A DNA stretch of 64,000 bases, taken from Rosa chinensis. Its lineage: Eukaryota; Streptophyta; Magnoliopsida; Rosales; Rosaceae. The DNA lies in the NCBI RefSeq assembly GCF_002994745.2, contig NC_037088.1, positions 59,228,397 to 59,292,396 of the forward strand, given 5' to 3'. Each line of letters starts with the position of its first letter. Positions within the stretch are counted from its first letter, which is position 1. The notes below the pieces were generated by a model. It saw only the letters and a program-made list of their open reading frames with translations, searched no databases and was not told where the DNA came from. Position numbers and translations under genes: made by a program. This document shows positions 34,631 through 46,163 of this stretch, piece after piece.

Positions 34631-37080
34631 TTTTGGTTTACCTACACTATATCTTAAGCATTTTCAGGTTCCAACCACTAAAAGTTGTAACACTTCCCAA
34701 GTAACCTGTTGTCAATCCAATTGCCAAAAAATCTTACCTATATGATATCTGGTTTGAAAACACCGCACCACCCCATCAAGAACGAGCCAACCTACAAAAT
34801 GCATTGGAACATTATCCACATCAATGCCCAACAAGTATGATGTCAAAATGATATTATGAAGAAGAGCACTATGGAAACAAAGATCATAGGGAAGTTTTAA
34901 TTTAGGCCATGTTCAATAAACTGATTCTTGTAATTAAATTATCTTATGGGAAAACATGATTATCAATAAGTTACTACCAAACCATGGGGCTTACTACATT
35001 TGCTTGGGTGACTTTGTGTGTGTGGGTTGGGGGGGCGCACGCGCAAGAGAGATACCATATTAGAAGGAAGATCAAGGTAAAGCATTGTTTGGTCACTTGT
35101 CATACCAGCAACTCCAAGGCCAACCAATTTTTGCAGTAGATATCTCGTTAAGACCTACATACTATAACATGTCAAATAATCTATTTGCCAAGTAGGTTTG
35201 CTGCTATGAAATAAAGAAATAACAAGTTATATTTACAATGGTACAATCACTCTTGTCAAGAGAAACAGAAATCTAAAACTTTTATATTTACAATGATATA
35301 ATCACTCTTTTCTACATGATATATGGTAAGAGTTGGTTCTCGCAAGTACATCAGAATGAATATGAAGCTACGGAAATTGCCAATTGTTTTACTAATGCAA
35401 CAAGTATCTGAAGATCCAATTTTTGTCAAATGAATGATGCCAATAGCTATAAAACTCAAATGGTATTAGCATTGAAACAAGATGCACCATATATACACTG
35501 ATCACAGTATTTAAGTGTGTTACCTTAAGAATGCCAAAGAAGGCTAGATGAATCATACATGAACCATACTCCAACAATTTTGGTATTCTTTCTGTACATG
35601 CCTACACATGTAAAGAACCATAAGTGTAGTCAAATTGACAAAACTACTGCTGCTTCTAATGTTGAAATGTCATAATTTGTTCCCTGTAGGAAAATGCCAA
35701 GATTCCCATGCCACCTACTCTACAGTTTAAACAAACAAAATTATGTCAATTTTTTCAGCTCTGTAAAGAAGAAGTCAGATCTAAGAACTTAAAAATAATA
35801 GTTGAAATTGTTTGATAGCATAGCTTTGTCAGCTATGACAGCTAGGAAAGAAAGAGCTGAACTGACTCTTCAATATGTCCCTAGATCATTCAATAATAAT
35901 ACAACCTAAAATCCTAAGCTCAACAACATATAATAACTATCTTATGCATAAGATTTCAAACCTTGCAGTGTAAACTGAACACCAGTATCATCAAAAAGCA
36001 GCTTCACTTCATCAACAAAAATCTTCGAAGCCGATTTGCTCCCTCCAAACAGATTCACAAAGACAAACAGCCTCTTTGGCCGTCCTGTTCATTTTCAAAG
36101 ACAACAAAAGTTAAGAAAAATTCAAAAATAAAAAATCTAACTTCAAGATTAGCTTAAACTAAATGAAACTGAAACAAGAACATCTCGACAATTACCGAGA
36201 GAATCAATGAATTCAAGGAGCTTCTAGCACCAGAGCCTTTGGGAGTCCTTTGATAAAGGCTAGAACACCAAGTCCTTCCTGACTGGAGCTCCTCCGCTAC
36301 TCCCAACGCAGCAAGTTCCACCTCCGCCGTCTACCAGAGCTCCGATTCTGATCTTCGGACCCTCCAATTTGAGCCTGATGACCTCCCTCTTGGTCCTCTT
36401 ACTGTAACAAAGAAAACAATTGCATCAGAAATCAAAATGCAGAAAATCAAAAAGTTAGGTCAAAATCGAAAAGAAGAGAAATTAGATACCCAACGGTGCT
36501 GGAAAGTGAAGGCTTGATTTGAGCCAAGAGAGGCTCGAGAGGCTCCTCGCAAATTAGGTTGATGGGGAAACTGGTTTGGTTGTCGGAGATATGGATTTGG
36601 GGTATAGATGTGGAAGATAAGAGGGAGAGAGGATAGAGGTCTAGGTTTTGGATCTGATGGATTTGGTGTCGGTGTAGAACAGAGGTCTTGGATCCGATGG
36701 GTTTGAAGTGTAGGCGGTGATGGTTGTAGGTTTTGGTTTTAGGGAGATGCTGTCGAGAGAGAGAGAGTGAAGAGGTTTATGTGGAAGTGTAGGGGTTTCA
36801 AGCCCAGCCTATATCAATTTGGACAAGGACTCACACAACAGAAATTCATAACAATGTGGTCTGAAAGCATCAGTCTTAAATTTGGGGTTTGTCTCCTATC
36901 AATTTGACTTCCTCCTTTGTGGAGTAGGAGAAAAATAGTGGTGGGAAATCTCCCTCCTTTCTGTCAAAGTATTTGATCAGACCACAGTTATATTATTTCT
37001 CGCCGTATGATCAATACATGTTGGGGAAATTTTGGGGTTTCATATGGGGTTTGGCGCCACTAACATGGTGGAAACTTAGA
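34405..37080. other. Remaining CACTA interior, no gene identified
   Basis: Several small frames, none recognisable. Around 36200-36790 the minus strand is Gly/Arg-rich and could hold exons of a captured gene: a TTACAG-like acceptor near 36405 opens a frame with KRTKREVIRLKLEGPKIR. The source is unknown. Confidence 0.35.
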
Positions 37081-37271
37081 GCTCAATTTTTTTTAGCATC
37101 ACACAACAGTTTTTATTTTAAATGTCGTCCGAACTAATTCCTAAGTCCCTATCAGACGACGGCTCTTACAAAAACGACGTCTGAAAAAAAAAAAAAATTA
37201 ATCACACGACAAATAATTACATATATAGCATTGTCTGAGAGGTGTTGTTTGATTCAATTTTTGTAGTAGTG

Positions 37272-37362
37272 CACACTCATGGTTACATGCTTGTGTCATT
37301 TCTCTCTCCCTCTCTACCTTGTCTCATACTTAGTTCCCGTTCAGTATTCTCACACATAAACA
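37272..37362 (+). repeat. Right LTR of the LARD-like element, last part
   Basis: Continues the LTR after the CACTA insertion; matches 26963-27034 (GTTACATGCTTGTGTCATTT to AAACA). Confidence 0.85.
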
Positions 37363-37410
37363 ACATGCATTTTTTTTTTGGTGAATCCTCAAGTATATCC
37401 CAAAAAACAT

Positions 37411-37530
37411 GCAGCTCGTTCAATTGTCCCTGATATTTCTGCAAAACTTCGAAATAATGGACTTGATCCCCAAATTCAAATCTGCAAGAACAGTGTGGTT
37501 TTTTAAATGTTTGTTCTAAACTCAAATGAT
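37411..37530 (-). pseudogene. Exon split by the LARD-like element (unidentified gene)
   Basis: Minus-strand frame with a good acceptor (TTCTTGCAG) before FEFGDQVHYFEVLQKY and on through LHVFWDILED. The same HVFWDILED coding piece recurs at 26572-26546 on the other side of the LTR element, where the frame runs on for about 25 residues (GPWWDIDGVFGVEQ) to a stop. The exon was probably continuous before the insertion. Family not recognised. Confidence 0.45.
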
Positions 37531-38227
37531 AACTCTTCCCTTGAAACAAGGGCGTGTTCACCAAGATCATTATATATCTTTCGATTTACAGTGGAGGGTC
37601 AAGGTCACAGTGTCGTCTTTCAATAAGTTTTGGATCTTAACCACCGTGTGCTTTGGCTATCCCCATCCGGCTGGTACGGTACTAGTTGCTGAAAGAATAA
37701 CAAGAAGCACGATCCCTAAAGAGACCAATATTTCTCAGGAAAGGACTCATCTTGCTTGCTTTTGGATGAAGTACGATCGACGAAGTTCAAGAAGCACTAT
37801 ACCCCACAATAATTATTGGCGTACATGAACAATCTTTTAACAAATCTAACTACTAGATTTGAAATTCACTCATGTTTTCCTTTCATATAACTAGGGAGGA
37901 TATCACACTAAAATCCAAAATTAAAAGGGCCTTTTCCTTTTTAAACATTTATGAGATATTTTTCCCATTGAAAGAACTTTTCATTTAACAGTTGGTTTTT
38001 CCTAGTATCCGCAGGAGTTCCTTTCCTACAGAAACTCGATTAACTACCTTTCCTACAATCCTATTCCATATATGAATATAAGATCAGTGTGCTTTTAAAT
38101 ACTCTTCACTAGTCCTTGGTATCTCCCAGATCGACTACCTAAGATTTTAAGCTTAATTTCTTTGCAACTCACCATCAATTCTTCTTCTACAAATCTCACA
38201 TAAACTTCCTCATATAGCTACACAACT

Positions 38228-38821
38228 ATGAAGAGAAGCTATGACGACAGCCATTGCTCTGCAAACGCTACCTCGAACAACAACACCAGCCGTAATAAGT
38301 GCAGAGCAACGGCCGAGATGAAGAGGAAAAAGATTATACGACAAAAAACATTTGATGGTGTTGATTTGTTTCTTGAGCTCGACAGAGTCGTCCTACTTGA
38401 CCCCCCAAGTCTCTGGACTTTACCCCTTTCCGAACGGCGCTACCAAGTGGTGTGGTGGATGGAGCCCGACGGAGAAAAGCAAATGTCTGTCAAGGTTACA
38501 GGGTCACCAAACCCTAAATGGCACACAAGGTGGTTCGTTGGATTAAAGGGCAACCCTGTGGGTGAGGACCACTTTGTGAACATAGAGGTCTTGAGGTATA
38601 ACAGCAAGAAAAACCGCTGCGACCCCGGAACCTCCGACCACCCCAGCATTGGGGAAGTGATTCGGGCTAGGGTTCCGTTTCCGAAGAGGCTCGAGCAGAC
38701 AATAGAAGGGCGTTATGAACTTGTGAAGCCTGATGGAGCCGGGAACATGAAGCCCGCTGGGGATATAGTATTGACGATGTCGCTGGAGACCTGGACCAAG
38801 GACTATTACAGATGGGAGTGA
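38228..38821 (+). CDS. Divergent C2-like protein 2
   Basis: Intronless, 197 residues, apparently intact. The basic, Asn/Thr-rich N-terminus (to about residue 42) is followed by GVDLFLELDRVVLLDPPSL, then TLPLSERRYQVVWWMEPDG. Next come an SPNPKWHTRWFVGL segment, VNIEVLRYNSKKNRCDPGTSD, SIGEVIRARVPFPK and a C-terminal YELVKPDGAG...IVLTMSLE. Strand order matches the C2 fold of the SRC2-like protein at 58594. Upstream of the gene (37540-38220) is a block duplicated upstream of the gene at 46300. A TTTAAATACTCTTC segment about 130 bp before the ATG may be the TATA region. Function unknown. Confidence 0.83.
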   Translation: MKRSYDDSHCSANATSNNNTSRNKCRATAEMKRKKIIRQKTFDGVDLFLELDRVVLLDPPSLWTLPLSERRYQVVWWMEPDGEKQMSVKVTGSPNPKWHTRWFVGLKGNPVGEDHFVNIEVLRYNSKKNRCDPGTSDHPSIGEVIRARVPFPKRLEQTIEGRYELVKPDGAGNMKPAGDIVLTMSLETWTKDYYRWE

Positions 38822-39575
38822 AGATAAGGGATTGTTTTCGTGACATTTATTGAACCCAAGCCTTCAGTTTATAGATATCAATACTATGGGATAGATTTGT
38901 GATCAACTTTTTCTGATGTAGTTAATGCTGTTCCTGTGTCCCATTTCCATTCGTCAATATCTGTAGAGTTAATTTGTTGACCATATGTGTTTGTTCTGAG
39001 GCTCTGAGCCCAAATACAATTCTCAACTATTTTAGTATTTTAGTACTGTAACTTGCTATTTAATCGGTGAGTTGTGGCTCGGTGGTTATTTAGAATAATA
39101 TATTAACTCCTATATTGAAAATCACATTGATTAATTTGAGCGCCCTATTATGGAATCCTATGTCTAGTGTTTAGGTCTCAATTTTTACTAGTTTGTGGCC
39201 ACTGGCCAGCTAGTTTTGAGGGTCATTCGGATTTATGTCCCTACAGTGGAGGATTAGTCTCGCTTTCCTGAGATGTCTTCGTGGACCCCAGTCTGAATAC
39301 TAACTACTTGTATGTGTTACTAACTTGCTAATGTTATCTAAATGACTTTTTATCTCATCTCAATAAATAAATAAATAAATCTCATTGACGTAAATTATAA
39401 AATGGGTGGGGTGGGATTAAAAGTAGTCATTTATTCTCAAAAGAAAAAGAAAAAAAATATATTCTCATACAAATACAGGAATAAGTTTTATTTTGTTCAA
39501 AAACATAACCCTTGAAGGGTATGTTCAACAAGGTCATGGTCTTTCGATTTACAGTACTAGTGGAGCATCAAGGTC
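38822..39575. other. 3' region of C2-like gene 2
   Basis: AT-rich, no gene. An (AAAT)n run lies near 39363-39379. From about 39500 the segment duplicated from 37540 begins. Confidence 0.5.
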
Positions 39576-39578
39576 TTA

Positions 39579-39916
39579 GGCCTCGTTTGGTTCGCGGAAA
39601 GTAAGCATTAAGAAAGGAAAGTTGTTCATTTCCTGTGTTTGGGATGCAAAAGGAAAGGAAATACTTTCCTGAAGCAAAGTTGGAGGGAAAATGGTTCCTT
39701 CCATACTCCAAGGAATCACTTTCCCCCCTTCTTTCCTTGCATTTATTATTCACAACATATTATTTTATTCCATTAATTACATACTTTTTAACAACTTTCC
39801 GGATAACTTTCCTTACAATACCAAACATCGGAATGGAAAGTTCTTCGAAAAGTTCATTTCCCTTCCCATGGGAAAGACAAAGGAACTACTTTCCTTTCTG
39901 CGAACCAAACGAGGCC
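39579..39916. mobile_element. MITE with TTA target duplicate (PIF/Harbinger-like)
   Basis: 338 bp. Left GGCCTCGTTTGGTTCGCGGA; the reverse complement of the right end is GGCCTCGTTTGGTTCGCAGA. TTA flanks both sides (39576-39578, 39917-39919). The duplicated block at 37600-37620 shows the empty site: AAGGTC continues directly to GTGTCGTCTTTCAA with ACA in place of the insertion. Confidence 0.92.
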
Positions 39917-40216
39917 TTAGTGTCGTCTTTCAACAAGTTTTGAATCTTAATTAACCACCGTATGCTTTGGCCATCCCCATCCCGCTGATACAGTAGTATG
40001 TTATAACAAGAAGCACGAGGACAAGAGGAACAACATTTCTCGAAAGATGATTCATCTTGCTATTGACTCTGAATGGATTACAAGAGGCCAGCGCCATACA
40101 ATACATGCATGAGCAAACCATTTCCCTCACATTGATTCTTTTAACAAATCTAAATACTAGATGCGGAATTCAAGGAGGATATCATATATATGTACTAAAA
40201 TTAAAAGGGCCTAGCT

Positions 40217-41080
40217 TTTTTTTTTTTTTTTTTTGAATCAACCTCAAATCAAGTGCCAATATATTGCATCACAAGCCAGAATAAGCTGTTACATACCCTT
40301 CTGCAGTAAACAAGAAGATAGTGGTAGTACCCACAGTGGTACATAGCTATAGACCTACTCATTAGACAATTAAATACTTAGACCAGCGAGAATCCTTCTT
40401 TGTTACTACTCCAGAGGTGCTAGAGGTACATAGAGTGCATAGAAATACATCACTTTCTAATACAAAGAAATTATTCTAATTAGATAAACTAAAGACATAA
40501 TAAAGGAATAGGGCAGAAACACCCCAGCCCAAGAGGGCAACCCCAAGAAAAGAGGCCCAACTCATGCCCAGCAAAGATTGGCTTGCCCCAAGCCCAAACT
40601 TCATCTTCGATTCCTCACCCACTAGCCGCATGTATAGCTCCAATGCAATTCCATCGGTTCCCTCCACCGCGACCCAAAGCAGTCTTGACTTGCCGCGACC
40701 CTCGCCATCTCGGCCCAAGCCGCCACGCCCCACTCCGAGCCGCGCCACTATGAACCAGCTTCGCCACGATGTCGAGCCCCCCGATCCAACATCCTTCACC
40801 GCCGTCCAGTACCTTTGACTCGTCTGATCTAGAAGTGCACGCCTCGATGAGGTGCGCCCTCTTTGTACACACAACCACCTCATGGAAGACGTCATCCGGC
40901 ACTCGTTCCAAACCCATCCTGCCAAACCCTTTTCAATAAGCTCCCAGGCATATAGGATCCAATGTCCCGTCCGGCAGCAGTCCCTTACCGGCGAGGGAAA
41001 CCAACGCTGACCAAGAGCGCCGTTGTATGAGGAGAAATTTGCAAACCCTAGACGCAAATCAGTCCGAGTTTTTTTGATAC
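40217..41080 (-). mobile_element. Non-LTR retroelement with poly(A) tail (LINE-derived)
   Basis: On the minus strand it ends in a poly(A) tail (poly(T) at 40216-40234). Target duplicate GCCTAGCT is at 40209-40216 and 41081-41088. A 225-residue frame (40476-41153) runs partly outside and encodes no recognised domain. The 3' region (TATTCTGGCTTGTGATG...) resembles that of the element at 43306. No RT is seen, so it is truncated or non-autonomous. Confidence 0.75.
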
Positions 41081-41089
41081 GCCTAGCTA

Positions 41090-41575
41090 TTTCTTTTAAG
41101 TGATATTTATGAGGATTTTTTCCCATTGAAACAACTTTTATTTTTCGCAACAACTTACTCTATTCTTTTTCCGGTCTTCATTTCAAACAATGAAATTTTC
41201 ACGAGAAATTCGTTGAATGTAATAATTTACTGTAGTACAATAAATTTCTTATTTTCAATTTAATTTAAAAACAAGCTAATAATAAAATATCATATATGTG
41301 TACTAAAATTAAAAGGGCACATTCCTTTTAAGTGAAATTATCATATTTTTTTCCCATTGAAATAACTTTTCTTTTTCCCGACAATTTACTTTATATATCA
41401 TTGCTTCAGAACAAAACAATTTGAATTAGTCATTTTTTTCTGGAGTTCATTTCAAACAATGAAATTTTCATGAGAAGTTCGTTGAATACAGTAATTTATT
41501 AATTGTAGTACAATAAATGTCCGATTTAATTTTAAAAATAAGTCAATAATAAAATTTTCAAAATTCTACCTAGGT
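41090..41575 (+). repeat. Tandem duplication of promoter-type sequence
   Basis: Two copies of about 240-270 bp containing TTTTTCCCATTGAAA, CAACTTTT, ATTTCAAACAATGAAATTTTCA and GTAGTACAATAAAT. The same TTTTTCCCATTGAAA segment lies upstream of gene 38228. Confidence 0.75.
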
Positions 41576-41589
41576 ATAGTACTAATGTC

Positions 41590-43110
41590 CGGTCAAATTG
41601 AAAAAAAAAAAAGGGTTTTTGTCAATTTACCCAATTTCTAGGGATTTTTTTCCCACTAACCCCATCAAGTTTTTTTAATTCGCTCTCACCCAATACACTC
41701 TAAGGGAGTCTTCCCGAATACCCCATTAAGAGTTTTTTTTTGTTTTTATTTTTTTTAAATACCATTTTACCCCTCACCCCTTTATTACTTAGAGAGAGAG
41801 ACAAAGAGAAAATGGAAGAGAGAGAAACCATAGGAGACTTCACCGGAGCCTGTCACAGGTCGCCGGATTCCAGCCAACTTTGGCCTATTACAGGTCACCG
41901 GCTGCTGCCCACCGGATTTTTTTTAAAACCTCTATTGCCCCCTAATAGATGTCTACTGCCCCCCAATATACGCCTATTGCCCCCCAATATAAGAGCAATA
42001 AGGTCTATTGCCCCCCAATAGACATCTGTTGCCTCTCAATAGACGTCTCGATTACCGAAATGAGAACCAATATTCTTAAAATTACACAAAAAAAACTTTG
42101 ATTAAAGAAAAAAAACGAGGAGATTACATAAATTCAAAACGTTTATTGCCCCCCAATAGACTTTTCGATTACTGAAATGCGAACTAATTTTCTTAAAATT
42201 ACAGAAATAAAACTTTGATTAAAGAAAAAAAAAACGAGAGATTACATCAATTTAAAACATCTATTGCCCCAAATAGACATCTATTGGCCCCCAATAGACG
42301 TCTATTAGCCCCTAATAAAACCTTTTTTTTTCTTTGTTCTTTCTTTCTATTTTACCAAAAAAAAAAAACAAATAACCCATAAACTGATTTGTGCACCCAT
42401 AAACTAATTTAGGCACCCAGGAACTAGTGACCTCTAATCCTCCGGTGCGGCAACTTCTGCCACGACTGGTCAGCATCCCAGAGGCCTTCCTCATCCACTC
42501 CACGTCCTGATTTGGGCACCGGAGCTGCGAAATTGGCCAAATCATCTTTCTCATTTCTCCTTTCTCCTCTGCCACCGGCCTGCATTTAGCACTGGAGGAT
42601 ACGACACCGAAGCAACAGCATAGTGGATCGAACGTCGGTGACGCACAGTGGAGTGGATCGAACGCTCGGTGAGGCCAAGGAGACTGCGGAGTGGATAGAA
42701 CGCCGGAATCTGGGTAAGAACTCAACGTCGTGCCAAGGTGAAGATCGGGGAGTGGATCGACGCAGGAGATGCACAGCACCAGCGGGTTGATCCTCGACAC
42801 CAGAGTCTGGAAGAGAGAGGTAGGCTGCGTGGGTTGAGCGCCGGAGCCGGAAACGGCATGGCTCATGCGTCGGTGCCGGAGGTCAGTAGGAAGTGAGGAA
42901 GGAGGGAGAGAGAGAGATCGGGACCAGAAATAGATTGATATTGAGTGGTAGTGGTTGTAGTTATTTAATTGAGTTGAGGGTAGAATGGTCATTTTGTGTT
43001 AAATTGTGTGTGTGGGAACAAAACTCTGTTGCTGGGGTAAGTGGGATAATTTTTTGTTATTTTGGTGCTTTGGGTCAATGATCCAAAAAAAAAAATGTGT
43101 ACTTTTGTAC
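41590..43110. mobile_element. Repeat-rich insertion with TATTGCCCCCCAATAGAC arrays
   Basis: The ends look weakly inverted: the left has GTCAATTTACCC...CCCACTAACCCC, and the right, reverse-complemented, has TCATTGACCC...CCCACTTACCCC, next to A-runs. Inside, 41930-42320 holds repeated TATTGCCCCCCAATAGACRTC units in two clusters separated by a duplicated TTCTTAAAATTACA...AACTTTGATTAAAG segment. A 226-residue minus frame (42312-42992) has no recognised domain. A Mutator-like origin is a guess. Confidence 0.55.
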
Positions 43111-44336
43111 TTATAATTGGATAAGTATCCAATTAACTTTCTATTTTTCCTGTGTTGTCTTCATGAATTTAGCAGTTTCTTTTCCTAGTTAATATCAAAA
43201 GGAGTCCCTTTCCTACTGAAACTCCATCAACCAACTTTCCTAATCCATCACAAATAAAGCTTTCCTACTCCATCTTTAGCGTGCTTTTAAATACTCTTCC
43301 ACTCTATATAGCTAGTTCAAAGAATGTAATGCCCATTAACAAGACTTCTAGTTCTCTCTCTCTGTGAAGGCGCCGCACGCGCACCAACTTTGGTCGAGTC
43401 TTCAGTTGAGATCCTTTCATCCGGTGGCACTCTAGGTCGGTGGGGCTTGCCTCGTCGTCGCTGGGAGGCTACCGGACGGGTGTTGATGGTCTAGGGTTCC
43501 CTGGTTCATAGATCTGCAATGGCTCGAGGTTTGTGTCTGATATGGTCTTGCTTGGGTCAAAACCACTCTATGGCTGGGGGAGTCATGGGTCTGCTTCAGG
43601 GGACGGCGTGGGCTAGCGTTTGTCTTCAGGCAACGGTGGCAGTGCAGCGGTACCGCCGGGATGCAGTCAGTGCTCAAGGGGCACAGGGGATCCTTTCTTT
43701 TTGGATCAAGTATGGTGTAGTTTTGGGTTTTGTTGCCCTCGCGGTGGTGGCAGTGTAGTGAAGACGATGGTCCTTGAAGTGGTGGCGACGGCATGGTGCA
43801 GGCGTGGCAGCGGCTGGCTTGCGGTGTGCGGCGTCCTCAACACAGAAAGGCTAAAGCTCAACAAGCTGGGTCAGCTAGCTGGGCATTATTTGGGCCAAAT
43901 GGGCCGTTAGTTAGCTTTTATTGTTTTCTAGTTCATTTAGGCCCTTTTTGCGGCATCTAGTGGTTTTTTCCTACCTAGTTTTTAGCATTGGGTTTGGTCT
44001 TTGTCGATTTAATTCTCAATATCTCTAGTTGTACACCAATTGAGGTCTCTAGGTGACTAGATTTACTGTTTTATGAGTTAGGTTGGGAGGACCGGGCCTT
44101 CTAGCGCCACCGACATAGTACCAAAAGGGGATCCCGCTTTGTCTACGTACTTGATTGTAAAATGAATATGTCTATTTTCTATGTATCACTATAAGTACTA
44201 CCACTGTCTTCTTGTCTGTCTAGATGACAGCACAAGAGTTTGTAATGACCTATTCTGGCTTCTAATGAATATATGCTCGCCTACTGCCTATATTTCAAAA
44301 AAAAAAAACTATTCCACTCTATTCTAAAAAAAAAAA

Positions 44337-46163
44337 GATAATTACATATAAGTGCATATTTGAATGTTTTTTTAGTTATAAGGCCACCAACTAATTTTTT
44401 CCCTCATAAGGCCACTAGATTAAAAATGGTGTTATATTTTAGATATAAAAACCAATATATTTACATAAATGCCACTAGAGTAAAAAGTCAACACCATTCT
44501 CTCTCTCCTCTCCGACAAAGTCTCCGGTCAACTCTGGCCGACCTCCGGTAGGACTCCGGCAAACTCCGGCCACCACAAAAGCTACTGTCACTAACACAAA
44601 AAACTACTATGGTTAGCAACAAAAGCTACTCTGATGAGATTTCCGGTGACCTCCGGCGATGTCACAAAAGCTACTTTCACCAACAGCTATTGTCAAAAAC
44701 AAAAATTAAGTTGGTGAAATTTTCAACGAGGTCAGAAAAGCTACTGTCATCAGCAACAAAAACTACTGTTACCACACAAAAAACTACTGTCACTCGCAAC
44801 AAAAGCTACTGCTACCAACAAAAACTAGTGTCACTAGCAACAAAAGCTACTCTTGTGAGATTTCCAGCAACCTCCGGCGAGGTCACAAAAAGCCATTGTT
44901 ACCAGCAATAAAAGCTACACCTCAAAACCAAAATCTATTATCCCCACCAACAAAAGCTACTGTTACAAATACCAAAAGCTATTGTCATCAACAATAATAA
45001 CTACTGTCATCAACACCAAAAAACTACTCTCACCAGTAACAAAAATACTGTTACAAATACCAAAAGCTACTGTCAGACTGTATATTCCTTTGAAACATGC
45101 AGAAACTATATGGTCTCAACACACAAATCTACCAACTGAGAACGCTAATCACTACATGTCCATAAATCAACCACAAAATCTAGTGACAAAAGCCAACAAT
45201 GCATCAAATCAGGCACAGGGAACAAATAAGTTTCTACCTTTTCCAAAAACAGTAACAATACAAAATTCAAACCACAAATCTATATCCAAATCAAAAACTT
45301 AACAAAATGAATGGCATTGAGGACAACTCGTCACCGGAAAGAAGCATAACAAAATCGTGCTCCAGGGGAAATCAGGGACCGGTGCTGGAATCTCATTTTC
45401 AGATGCGAAGGACGACAGCATCAGCTACACTCTCAATTTTGAGGACGACACCACATGCATCGACGACATCCTCCTCCGGTCACAGCTGTTGGCCTTCGCC
45501 TCTTGGAGTTTGACCCCGCCGAAGAAGTCGACCACGAGCTGGCGTATTCTGGACGACGTTCTAGAGGAAGATGAGGACAACTGGAGCTGGAGGTCACCGA
45601 CGAGGAACAAAGCTGGAGGTCAGCGACGGCGAACAATCTTAAGGAGAAGCGTCACCGATCGATGCGTCGACGGATCTCCCGAGCTAAGATCTGCTTCGAA
45701 TAGACGTCGAGATCAGAGAAAACATGGGAGAAAGAGGAGGAGGTGGTGAAATGATGCCGTCTCGTTTCGCTCCGATCAACAACAAGGCTTCTCTCTGTCG
45801 AGATTGTCCAGCTAACACTGAGCTTCTCTGCGCAATCATCAATTGCTGCCGAGGAAGAGCTTCCGACGTCAGAGAGAGAACATTGAAAGAGAACCACGAC
45901 GAGAAGCGAACAAGCTCGTCGGAGAAAGAGAACATTGAATCACCGACGAGAGAGAGAAAAAAGAGAAAGATGGATCTGATTTTTTTTTTTGGAAGAGAAT
46001 GATTTGATATCCTATTTAGTTGGCTTTAACGTTTTGTTAAGTGGAAGGGTAATCTTGTCAAAGACCAAATAATTTGAAGGTGAAAGTGGTCTTATGTATA
46101 TAAAAAAATTAGGTGGCTTTGTGACTAATTTAAGTTTCAAAATTACAGTTATGTGTAATTTTC
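44337..46163. mobile_element. Gene-capturing TIR element, copy 2
   Basis: Inverted relative to the copy at 18715. The left end is GATAATTACATATAAGTGCA; the reverse complement of the right end is GAAAATTACACATAACTG. Both share the AAGGCCACCAACTA / AAAGCCACCTAAT subterminal motif. The array of AAAAGCTACTGTCACCAACA units (44578-45075) corresponds to the GTAGCTTTTGTTG array of copy 1. The interior after 45300 is different from copy 1 and has a 130-residue frame (45357-45749) that may be captured host sequence. No transposase. Confidence 0.8.
45357..45749 (+). other. Unidentified coding-like segment inside copy 2
   Basis: GC-rich relative to its surroundings, 130 codons, acidic then basic (VLEEDEDNW, RRRDQRKHGRKRRRW). 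It occupies the place that the Rab exon holds in copy 1, so it may be captured host sequence. No family recognised; several overlapping frames are open on both strands. Confidence 0.3.

Larger units (their letters stand above)
31772..37271. mobile_element. CACTA (En/Spm) DNA transposon, non-autonomous
   Basis: 5.5 kb. The left end is CACTACTACTGTAGAAATTG; the reverse complement of the right end is CACTACTACAAAAATTG, both followed by AATCARACAACA. Subterminal regions carry many TCAGACAAC, ACGACAG and CACACAAC motifs in both orientations, as expected for transposase binding. I see no TnpA or TnpD-like transposase. A 3-bp target duplicate is not clean (AAC versus CAC). Minus-strand frames at 32755-33090 encode hydrophobic segments that may be captured gene pieces; I cannot name the source. 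Confidence 0.85.
26573..37362 (+). mobile_element. Large non-coding LTR retrotransposon (LARD-like), nested host
   Basis: The left LTR is 26573-27034. The right LTR is 31379-31771 plus 37272-37362, interrupted by a CACTA element. Target duplicate ACATG is perfect on both sides (26568-26572, 37363-37367). Immediately inside the left LTR is TTGGCGCTAGAAGGAGGG, a primer-binding-site type used by plant LTR elements. The internal 4.3 kb has no gag or pol of its own, only a LINE fragment and repeat arrays. This fits a large retrotransposon derivative that depends on another element. Confidence 0.87.

Noticed and set aside
43432..43910. GC-rich frames on both strands
   Set aside because: They are inside the LINE-derived insertion; no domain recognised.
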